From Sva-07 sp963728355 (GTDB lineage: Bacteria; Actinomycetota; Acidimicrobiia; Acidimicrobiales; Ilumatobacteraceae): a DNA stretch of 64,000 nt. The position numbers and the translations under genes were made by a program. The stretch lies in assembly GCA_963728355.1 (NCBI GenBank), contig CAVSJQ010000001.1:186001-250000 (forward strand), read 5' to 3'. Positions 57,603-64,000 of the stretch are shown here, in pieces. Below the pieces are notes generated by a model, which saw nothing but the letters and a program-made list of their open reading frames with translations, was not told the DNA's origin and ran no database searches. Position 1 is the stretch's first letter; every line of letters begins with the position of its first letter.

Positions 57603-58621
57603 CCGGCCCGACGGCACATGCGCCGGGCCCAGGGTGGCCGGACGTCGACGTCGTCATGCCGATCCGCAACGAGGCCGAGCACCTTGCCGCCGCAGTTCGC
57701 GCAGTCCGGCGACAGGAGTACCCCGGGAACGTCAGGATCTTCCTCGGTGTCGGGCCCTCGGATGACGGGACCGAGCAGGTCGCAGCCGATCTGGCGGCGA
57801 CCGACGACGACCTGGTGGTCGTGCCGAATCCGGCCGGCATCACGCCATCCGCACTGAATGTCGCGATCCGGGCCGGGTCCGCGCCCATCGTGGTGCGCGT
57901 CGACGGCCACAGCGAACTGTCCGAGGGCTACATCCGACGGGCCGTCGAGACGATGCAGCGCACCGGAGCGGTCAACGTCGGCGGCCTGCAGGTGCCCGTG
58001 GCGACCACGCCGTTCGAGGAGGCGGTGGCGGCAGCGACGACGTCGTGGCTGGGCACCGGCGGTGCGTCCTACCGCGTGGGTGGAGCCGAGGGCCCCGTCG
58101 ACACGGTGTACCTCGGCGTGTTCGATCGGGCGGCGATCGAGGCCGTCGGATTGTTCGACGAGCGGCTGATCCGCAATCAGGACTACGAGCTGAACATCCG
58201 GCTCCGTCAGGCCGGGGGCAGCGTGTGGTTCGACCCCGAACTCTCCGTGAGCTACCGACCCCGGGGATCGTGGAAGGCGCTGGCCAAGCAGTACTTCGAG
58301 TACGGCCAGTGGAAGGCCGTCGTCATGCGCATGCATCCGGAGTCGGCACGCCTGCGCCAGCTGGTCCCGCCGGTGGCGGTGGTTGGCGTGGTCGCCGGGC
58401 TAGTCGCCGGGCGGAATCACCGCGTTGCGCTCATCGCGCCGGCGGCATACGTCGCTGCTGTCGGCTCGATCACCACCCGGGGGCGTGGCTGCGGTGCGGC
58501 TGCGGCGGTCGCATGCATTCAAGTCGCCTGGTCGGCGGGGCTGGTGTCGTCACTGATCGCCAGTACAGCGTCCCATCGAACGAATGTGTCCCCGCCAAGT
58601 CCGGAGCGCACCTTTGACTGA
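57599..58621 (+). CDS. Family 2 glycosyltransferase (ExoA-like), start uncertain
   Basis: About 340 aa. VDVVMPIRNEAEHLAAAVRA, IFLGVGPSDDGTEQ, VRVDGHSELSEGY, LGVFDRAAIEAVGLFDERL and NQDYELNIRLRQAG are typical of ExoA-like enzymes. Two or three C-terminal membrane segments follow. The first beta strand lies upstream of the first ATG (57656), and no ATG or GTG precedes it in frame. The best candidate is a CTG at 57599 overlapping the preceding TGA. A GTG at 57595 is in another frame. The 3' end overlaps the convergent methyltransferase by 72 bp. Confidence 0.82.
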   Translation: MTGPTAHAPGPGWPDVDVVMPIRNEAEHLAAAVRAVRRQEYPGNVRIFLGVGPSDDGTEQVAADLAATDDDLVVVPNPAGITPSALNVAIRAGSAPIVVRVDGHSELSEGYIRRAVETMQRTGAVNVGGLQVPVATTPFEEAVAAATTSWLGTGGASYRVGGAEGPVDTVYLGVFDRAAIEAVGLFDERLIRNQDYELNIRLRQAGGSVWFDPELSVSYRPRGSWKALAKQYFEYGQWKAVVMRMHPESARLRQLVPPVAVVGVVAGLVAGRNHRVALIAPAAYVAAVGSITTRGRGCGAAAAVACIQVAWSAGLVSSLIASTASHRTNVSPPSPERTFD

Positions 58622-59446
58622 CGGATCTCTCCGAACACCCTCGCGGACGAAGACGATGTTGTACTGATAACGCGACTGACGATCACGGGCGACCGGTATC
58701 AGTCCGAGCCGTCGCATCTCCCGGACCACATCGGCCCGCAACCACTCCTGGCCCTCCCAGCTCGCGCGCTCTTCGACCTCGATGATCGCAACCTGGGTTT
58801 CGGCGAGCACCTTCAACCCACCGCGAACGACCATCGAAGTCGCCCCCTCGACATCCATCCAGATCGCCGTGCGCATTCCGGAGGGCGCTCCGAAGTAGCC
58901 GTCGAGCGTGACAGCATCGACGGCGACCCGGGTGTGGCCCGGAGCATAATTGAACCGCTCGAGCAGCGACGCCTGCCCGTCGGCAATCGGCCGCCCATCG
59001 GAATTCAAGCGCACCAGGAACTCGACGGCGCCCTCACGATCGGACAACGCCATGTGCTCGTGCCGGACACCGTGTTGACGGAGCTGCTCATGGAAGCGCT
59101 CATGGGTGTAGGGATTCGCCTCGAACGCCACGACCTCCGCAATTGAAGGCAGCGCAGCAGCACGAATCGACGCGGCTCCGTCCTTGGCCCCGGCCTCGAT
59201 GAAGCGCTCGATGTCGAGACATTCGACGAGCTCGAAGAACAGCGTGGTGAGGGCGCTCACGGTCCCGAGCCGCTCAGCCCCGTGCGCCATATCGTAGATC
59301 GAAAATCGGCACAGCAGGTCGGACGACGACGGGTTGGTACCGAGAGGCCCGGATAGAGCAATCAGCACTTCGTCAGCGGCGAGACGACCGATCCGCGACG
59401 ATCGGATGATACGAACGGCCGCCTTTGCGCGACTCGTCATCGTCAT
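58550..59446 (-). CDS. FkbM-family methyltransferase
   Basis: 298 aa. FIEAGAKDGAASIRAAAL (SAM-binding region), VVAFEANPYTHERFHEQL and IWMDVEGATSMVVRGG are FkbM signatures. These enzymes O-methylate sugars or small molecules. The ATG at 59446 overlaps the upstream TGA. It is third in the operon Stealth - GT2 - FkbM, so it probably methylates the surface glycan. The 3' end overlaps the opposing glycosyltransferase gene. Confidence 0.9.
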   Translation of the reverse strand: MTMTSRAKAAVRIIRSSRIGRLAADEVLIALSGPLGTNPSSSDLLCRFSIYDMAHGAERLGTVSALTTLFFELVECLDIERFIEAGAKDGAASIRAAALPSIAEVVAFEANPYTHERFHEQLRQHGVRHEHMALSDREGAVEFLVRLNSDGRPIADGQASLLERFNYAPGHTRVAVDAVTLDGYFGAPSGMRTAIWMDVEGATSMVVRGGLKVLAETQVAIIEVEERASWEGQEWLRADVVREMRRLGLIPVARDRQSRYQYNIVFVREGVRRDPSVKGALRTWRGHIRSMGRCTGDQ

Positions 59447-60318
59447 CGGAGCAAGAGTACCTCATCGATGCCGGACGGGAGGACCGCGCATCCTTCGAGG
59501 AACTGCTCACGCGAAACCGACCACGTGTTGTCGGACGCTCTGGACTGGATGAATCCGAATCGGTCGGCCGAGAACGCACAGGCTCCTATCCGATGGCAAG
59601 CCCGGATGAACGCACGGTCCTCACCGAGGGATCGGTCCTCAAATTCCAGCCGGCCGGTCCGCTGGCGGTCGATGACAAGGCTCCCGCCTGCCAACGTCGA
59701 CGTGTACGTGAACTCGTGGCCCGGGAAGCGGAGCACGTACTCGTCCGTGTTCGACAGGTGCGCGTAGTACGTATGCTTGCCCACGACGCCGGCACCGGCG
59801 TACCGATGAGCCCGTAGTGCGTCGGACAGATAGTGGGGCCCATAGCGGTCGTCGTCGTCGAATTTGGCCACGAATCGTGCATCCGTCACCGCCATCGCTG
59901 CGTTCAGACAGCTCCCGAGCGTCGCGGACTCAGGACGTCGGAGCACCTGGACCCGGCCGACGTCTCTTCCGATGAGAGCCGCCTGGGACTCGACGTCGAT
60001 GTCGTCGTACGCCTGGCTGTTGGTGACCACGACGAGTTCGAGGTCGTCGTGATCCTGATTCGCAACGAATCGAAGCAGGTCCGCCAGCCGCTCTGGACGG
60101 CTCGTGACGCAGACCACGGCGACGGCGGCAGGAACCGGGTCGATCGCGGCCCGATAGGCATCGTGGCCCTCCGCCGTCGCTCGCTGCCAGTCCGCGACTG
60201 GTGAGCGCCGGACATCATCGAAATGGGCCAGAGCCACCCGGGCCGACCCTGCCCGGGTGATCGATCGGCGGAGGTCGGCATAGTGGCGCCAGACCCGGCC
60301 TCGCGCAGCATCGATCAT
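59443..60318 (-). CDS. Family 2 glycosyltransferase
   Basis: 291 aa. VAVVCVTSRPERLADLLRFV, LVVVTNSQAYDDIDV, LGSCLNAAMAV and FVAKFDDDDRYGPHYL (metal-binding acids) define a GT-A enzyme. The N-terminal 70 residues are basic and helical. The ATG at 60318 overlaps the Stealth stop (ATGA), and the gene overlaps fkbM at its end. Acceptor and donor are unknown. Confidence 0.87.
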   Translation of the reverse strand: MIDAARGRVWRHYADLRRSITRAGSARVALAHFDDVRRSPVADWQRATAEGHDAYRAAIDPVPAAVAVVCVTSRPERLADLLRFVANQDHDDLELVVVTNSQAYDDIDVESQAALIGRDVGRVQVLRRPESATLGSCLNAAMAVTDARFVAKFDDDDRYGPHYLSDALRAHRYAGAGVVGKHTYYAHLSNTDEYVLRFPGHEFTYTSTLAGGSLVIDRQRTGRLEFEDRSLGEDRAFIRACHRIGACAFSADRFGFIQSRASDNTWSVSREQFLEGCAVLPSGIDEVLLLR

Positions 60319-61982
60319 CCCGAGCGTTCCCAAGGGGCCTCTACGGGAAAGCATTCCTCGAAGAAGTCGCGGACCATCCGTTCTCGCTCTTCGATCGAAC
60401 CAGCAACCTGCTCGGTCTCATTGATGCAGAAGGTGTCGAAATCACGGCCGAGACGGACGCGGTCGAGGTGCCAACGTAGTCGCCCGGACTCGACATTGAC
60501 GTAGTCGGTGTGGATCTCACCGAACACCGCCTTCCCAACAACGACGGCGTAGTGCTGCGCGAACGAGGCCGCAATGCTGAGATCCGTCGGCGACCGGAAC
60601 CGGCTGTGCGATGTCCGTTTGACCATGTCGGGGAACTCGACCTCGATCTCCTCCATCACGCTCCGGCGCAGCGGGTAGGGCGAGTGGTAGGGCTTGTCGG
60701 CGACCACCCGACCAAAACGTTCACGCAGGATCTCTCGACCGCGTCGGGCAGCCGTATCGACTGCCAACGTGTCGTCGTCTTCGACACCCGGAACCCGCGC
60801 TCCACCCTGGAAAACCAGCGCAAGCCCGTTCGAGGTGAAGAAGTCATCGGGCCTGAGCGATCGGCCGACGAGCATGTCGTCGTTGAAGTAGATGAAGTGT
60901 TCCGCCAGTCCGTCGATGTGATGGAGCGCCGATTCGATGGCATGGGAGTTGAACGTCGGCAGTGCATCAGCAGGAAGGATTCCGCTGTGGTCGACCACCC
61001 TGATCCAATCATCTTCGACGAGCCAGTCCGGTACCTGTCCTGCGGTGACGATGTGGATGCGGCGGGCCCACCCACAGAACGCCCACACGGAACGCAGCGA
61101 GTACCTCAGTTCGTCACGGCTGCGGTAACGGGCCGGATCGAGCGCCACTTCGTCCACTCGCCGTCCGTGTTCTCGAGCGGTTGCTCGAAATGCCTCCTGC
61201 CAGCTCGGGTCGGCACCGTCAACCCAGGTGTAGACGATGTCGATCGGCTCGACCATGCGCGCCAGATCGGAACCGACCGGGAATGCGGAGCGCCCCGGGT
61301 ACTCGCACCCATCGACCGTCTCGACCGTACGACCGCAATGCTGGTCGAATCGCTCGTGACCGCGGGTGCCGACGAGTTCGAGTTGGCCCGAGGTTCCCAT
61401 GTCCCAGAACGTCAACTCGGTGGCCTGCTGCTGGCCGACAGCCGCATTGCCCCAGGCCGCTACCTGGTAGATCCTCCACGTGCGTGCCCGTCGGACCGCG
61501 CGAGACCGTGCAGCGTCGAGGAGCGCAACCGTGCCAGAACGCGAGCCGTCCTCCCAGTCGAGCAGCCATCCGGGTCCGACCAGGTCAGCCGCCAATGATT
61601 CCAGCGCCCGTGATCGGAACCGGAGCTCGATTCCCAGCACGATCGAATCTCGTCGCCGGTCGATGATGAAGGGGTCGACCGCTGCAGCATCGAGCACGGT
61701 GACGATGGCCTCGGCGTAGGCCTGGGCAAGATCGGTGAGCGACATCTCGAGCACGCCGCGTGCTTCGACCCGTCGGCTGCCTTGACGTACGAGGGGCCCC
61801 CGGGGCGCATCGCCACGCGTGGTCCGGAGCGCTGGTCGGGCTCTTGCAGCACGCTCGTGAGCACCCTCGACGCGACGAAGCCGAGCGACGTCGCGATAGA
61901 TCCGCAACACCTGCGGGGGCAATCGCCGATCGACGCGATAGCGCTGCACCAGTCCTCGGGCACGGTTCACGCGCGATCGCAT
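60315..61982 (-). CDS. Stealth-family sugar-phosphate transferase
   Basis: 555 aa. Stealth blocks appear in order: CR1 IDIVYTWVDGADPSW, CR2 RYRSRDELRYSLRSVW, CR3 HFIYFNDDMLVG and CR4-like DTFCINETEQ. Stealth proteins transfer hexose-1-phosphate to make phosphodiester-linked polysaccharides, as in capsules and in GlcNAc-1-phosphotransferase. The N-terminal 260 residues are additional and unassigned. The ATG at 61982 follows a TAGCAT box by eight nt. First gene of its operon. Confidence 0.9.
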   Translation of the reverse strand: MRSRVNRARGLVQRYRVDRRLPPQVLRIYRDVARLRRVEGAHERAARARPALRTTRGDAPRGPLVRQGSRRVEARGVLEMSLTDLAQAYAEAIVTVLDAAAVDPFIIDRRRDSIVLGIELRFRSRALESLAADLVGPGWLLDWEDGSRSGTVALLDAARSRAVRRARTWRIYQVAAWGNAAVGQQQATELTFWDMGTSGQLELVGTRGHERFDQHCGRTVETVDGCEYPGRSAFPVGSDLARMVEPIDIVYTWVDGADPSWQEAFRATAREHGRRVDEVALDPARYRSRDELRYSLRSVWAFCGWARRIHIVTAGQVPDWLVEDDWIRVVDHSGILPADALPTFNSHAIESALHHIDGLAEHFIYFNDDMLVGRSLRPDDFFTSNGLALVFQGGARVPGVEDDDTLAVDTAARRGREILRERFGRVVADKPYHSPYPLRRSVMEEIEVEFPDMVKRTSHSRFRSPTDLSIAASFAQHYAVVVGKAVFGEIHTDYVNVESGRLRWHLDRVRLGRDFDTFCINETEQVAGSIEERERMVRDFFEECFPVEAPWERSG

Positions 61983-61990
61983 CGCCCTGA

Positions 61991-61996
61991 ATGCTA
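61991..61996 (-). promoter_or_regulatory. Leaderless -10 box of the Stealth operon
   Basis: TAGCAT on the minus strand, 8 nt before the ATG at 61982. Confidence 0.5.
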
Positions 61997-62049
61997 GTAG
62001 CGGGGTCCTGTGCGGCCCTCGGACTCGCCACCGGCAGCCACGCAGCGGG

Positions 62050-62886
62050 TCAGATGACCGGTGGCCGCCCGAGTCGGGTAAGCCGCCACACCGTGCGCCA
62101 CGAGACAGGCTCATGTGAGATGTTGCCCCGCCAACCAGATGCCCATCCCCGGCGGTAGGCGTCCCGGCATGGACCCTTCGGGGCCCGCATCATTCCCAGG
62201 ATCAGCCATGAGGCCACGTGGACGACGGCAACGGGCCAGGGAAGAGTTCGTCGGGCGATCCACACCCGGTTGCGACCGGTGAGGAACCATCCGTCGGCGT
62301 GGCGGGAGATCTCGGTGCGCGGGTGGAAGACCTCGACGTCGGCGAGGTATCGGATCTTCCACCCAGCGTCGATGAGCCGCCAGCTCAGTTCGATCTCCTC
62401 GTGCCCGTAGAAGAGCTCGGCGAAGTAACCGCCGACCTGTTCATACGCCTCACGACGGATCGCGCACGCACCACCAAGGAAGTAGGCCACATCACCGGAC
62501 TCGGCTGGGTCAGCCCTTCCAGCCCGGGGAACGTGGCGGCGTGAAGTTGCTCCTTCTTCGTCGATCAGACGAAAGGACGCGACGGCGAGGTGAGGGTCGA
62601 CAGCGAACTCGTGCTCGAGACGAGCCAAATCGCCGCGAAGTTCTGCATCGTCATCAAGGAAGCCCACGAGATCTGCTTCTGAGGCCCGCAATCCCACGTC
62701 GCGGCCGGCGGGCACACCGATGTTCGTCGGCAGCCGAACTTCTTGAACTCGGCTCTGAGCGAGCACAACACCGCCGCCGTTGCTGACGACGACCACGTCG
62801 CCAGACTCCGTGCCCGCTTTGAGGCTGCACACAGCGGCGGCGAGAGCAATGGGTCGCGTTCCGGTCGTCAGCACCACCCAGTCCAT
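62050..62886 (-). CDS. Family 2 glycosyltransferase
   Basis: 278 aa. Short N-terminus MDWVVLTTGTRPIALAAAVCSL, VVVVSNGGG, GVPAGRDVGLRAS, LVGFLDDDAEL (DxD) and GGACAIRREAYEQVGGYF with HEEIELSWRL. It is a rhamnosyltransferase-like GT-A enzyme ending in a membrane-associated segment (VAVVHVASWLILGMM). It follows the acyltransferase-like gene by 17 bp on the same strand. Confidence 0.88.
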   Translation of the reverse strand: MDWVVLTTGTRPIALAAAVCSLKAGTESGDVVVVSNGGGVVLAQSRVQEVRLPTNIGVPAGRDVGLRASEADLVGFLDDDAELRGDLARLEHEFAVDPHLAVASFRLIDEEGATSRRHVPRAGRADPAESGDVAYFLGGACAIRREAYEQVGGYFAELFYGHEEIELSWRLIDAGWKIRYLADVEVFHPRTEISRHADGWFLTGRNRVWIARRTLPWPVAVVHVASWLILGMMRAPKGPCRDAYRRGWASGWRGNISHEPVSWRTVWRLTRLGRPPVI

Positions 62887-62903
62887 TCGAAATCTGAGGC
62901 CGA

Positions 62904-63593
62904 TCAGTGCTCGGCTAGCCGGTCGACTCGTTCTCGAAATCGGCGCATCTGATCGGAAAGCAAGGGGGCCACGTCTTCACCTTGTCTGAACACCGCATCA
63001 ATGGCCGCTATGGCATCTTCCTCATAGTTGGCCCGCCGCAGGCCGACGACATTCGCTCCCCGTACAGCAGCTGGACTTCCGTATGCCGTCGAAAAGGGAG
63101 GAATGTCTCTCGTCACCACGGATCCCATCCCCACCATTGCTCCTGAACCGATGACGCGCCGCTGGTGAACCACAGTCCCGAGACCGATGTTCGCGCCTTC
63201 GCCTACGATGGTGTGCCCACCGATCATCACCGAACAGCTGATCGTAGCTCGGTCGCCGATCTCGCCATCGTGTGGCACATGGGCCTTTGTCATGATGTAG
63301 CAGTCGTCACCGATCCTCGTGACGCCGGCCCACCCCTGCTGTATCGTCGCGAACTCCCGGATGACGTTGCGGCTGCCGATCTCGACCGGGCCGACGCCTT
63401 CGTCGCCCTCCCACGCCGCAGGATGGGATCCGCCACGAGTCTCCCCTGGCGTACCGATGACGACATTCGGACCGATCCAATTGTCATCACCGATTCGGCA
63501 GGGACCAAGGATGACCGTATAGGGACCGATCACATTGCGGGAGCCGAGAACTACTCCCTCGCCGATGATCGCCGATTCGTGAATTCTGTTCAC
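62904..63593 (-). CDS. LpxA-like left-handed beta-helix acyltransferase
   Basis: 229 aa. Hexapeptide repeats run from residue 6 to about 165 (IIGEGVVLGSRNVIGPYTVI, IGDDNWIGPNVVIG, VIREFATIQQG). The layout follows UDP-GlcNAc acyltransferases, with a His in YIMTKAHVPHDGEIGD as candidate base. In an actinobacterium without lipid A it more likely acylates a nucleotide sugar for the surface glycan. GTG 63593 is preceded by GAGGAG at 63603-63608, and TAGCCT at 63625-63630 marks the promoter, so this gene has a true leader. Confidence 0.85.
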   Translation of the reverse strand: MNRIHESAIIGEGVVLGSRNVIGPYTVILGPCRIGDDNWIGPNVVIGTPGETRGGSHPAAWEGDEGVGPVEIGSRNVIREFATIQQGWAGVTRIGDDCYIMTKAHVPHDGEIGDRATISCSVMIGGHTIVGEGANIGLGTVVHQRRVIGSGAMVGMGSVVTRDIPPFSTAYGSPAAVRGANVVGLRRANYEEDAIAAIDAVFRQGEDVAPLLSDQMRRFRERVDRLAEH

Positions 63594-63909
63594 AGGTCCA
63601 AGCTCCTCGATCGCAGGTGCGGACAGGCTACATGCGCGCCCACCAACGGGGCAGGGGCTCCGACGAGATCCGTGCGGACACCGACTCTGTGGTCATGATG
63701 GCGCAGAATTCGGAACAGAAAGGCGCACGTATGACCAGCGGCTTTGTAGCCCCAAGGCACTCGATGCGGACGCATCGTCCACGACGTCATCAGCGCTCGT
63801 GCCAGACCAAGCGATCAGCCTACGCACGGGCCTCAAATCGGTCGATAGAGTCCACTGGCTCCGATGATCGCCGAACTGTGCATTCAGCGCAGCACCCCCT
63901 TCAGTCGCC
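63594..63909. other. Stretch without a convincing gene
   Basis: About 315 bp with lower GC than the neighbours. Only the promoter and ribosome-binding site of the acyltransferase gene (63603-63630, minus strand) are recognisable. Short frames here lack family features. Confidence 0.5.
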
Positions 63910-64000
63910 ATGACCGCTGCCTCCTCTGACCAACCCAACCCGGCGGCCCGGGCCTCGCAGCCCGCGGCCAATTCCAAACATGCACCTGAAATGCTGGCGA
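63910..64000 (+). CDS. Possible start of a gene running off the right edge
   Basis: From ATG 63910 the frame stays open to the edge and begins MTAASSDQPNPAARASQPAA, a plausible Ala/Pro-rich N-terminus. No -10 box or ribosome-binding site is evident upstream. Too short to assign. Confidence 0.35.
   Translation, partial: MTAASSDQPNPAARASQPAANSKHAPEMLA

Noticed and set aside
55188..57617. Long minus-strand frame across the DUF2142 and glycosylphosphotransferase genes
   Set aside because: Its translation is Arg/Asp/His-rich and covers two well-supported genes in other frames.
63590..63790. 66-residue minus-strand frame overlapping the acyltransferase start (GTGA)
   Set aside because: The overlap looks operon-like, but the acyltransferase has its own -10 box and GAGGAG site inside this frame, and the translation has no protein-like features.

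Overview
The window is high-GC actinobacterial DNA, almost entirely protein coding. GTG starts and 4-bp start/stop overlaps are frequent, and many genes have a TAnnnT -10 box only 6-10 nt before the start codon, the layout of leaderless transcripts. Secreted proteins carrying a repeated DTR...D(V/I)xG(W/Y) domain, the ImuAB mutasome and a homodimeric pyruvate dehydrogenase E1 suggest the class Acidimicrobiia, perhaps an Ilumatobacter relative. That placement is inference. I saw no tRNA, rRNA, CRISPR array, transposase or prophage.

1-11 kb: tail of an unknown protein, a Nudix hydrolase, an OmpR-type regulator whose receiver lacks the phosphoacceptor Asp, imuA-imuB behind an SOS box, a CarH-like B12 photoreceptor, a small NifU-N-like protein, and a MoxR ATPase/DUF5682/VWA operon. 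11-18.6 kb: a secreted 5'-nucleotidase with three surface repeats, an ECF sigma factor with its overlapping partner, a CDGSH iron-sulfur protein, and a DUF5691/SWIM gene pair that looks like the missing half of the MoxR/VWA system.

18.7-30.3 kb: a LipB-LipA fusion, a 2-oxo-acid dehydrogenase E2 and lipoamide dehydrogenase in one operon (the matching E1, aceE, is at 36.7-39.4 kb). Next is a thioredoxin-like lipoprotein with an in-frame UGA exactly at the first Cys of its CxxC motif, followed by a SECIS-like hairpin, so it is probably a selenoprotein. Then come a TIGR01777 epimerase/FAD oxidoreductase/SRPBCC operon, a MarR regulator overlapping argJ, and a short-chain dehydrogenase.

30.4-42.2 kb: two overlapping genes for secreted mosaics (SpoIID-like and SGNH hydrolase) sharing a paralogous tail, RNase HI, another SGNH hydrolase, aceE, a HhH-GPD DNA repair protein and a further surface-repeat protein.

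42.2-63.6 kb: a large surface-polysaccharide locus. It has a Wzt/Wzm ABC exporter, an initiating polyprenyl glycosylphosphotransferase, about nine glycosyltransferases, a Stealth phosphotransferase, two methyltransferases, two polytopic membrane enzymes and a left-handed beta-helix acyltransferase. Together they would start, extend, decorate and export a glycan.

Four families of small palindromic repeats are scattered between genes. One supplies the C-terminus and stop codon of a glycosyltransferase.
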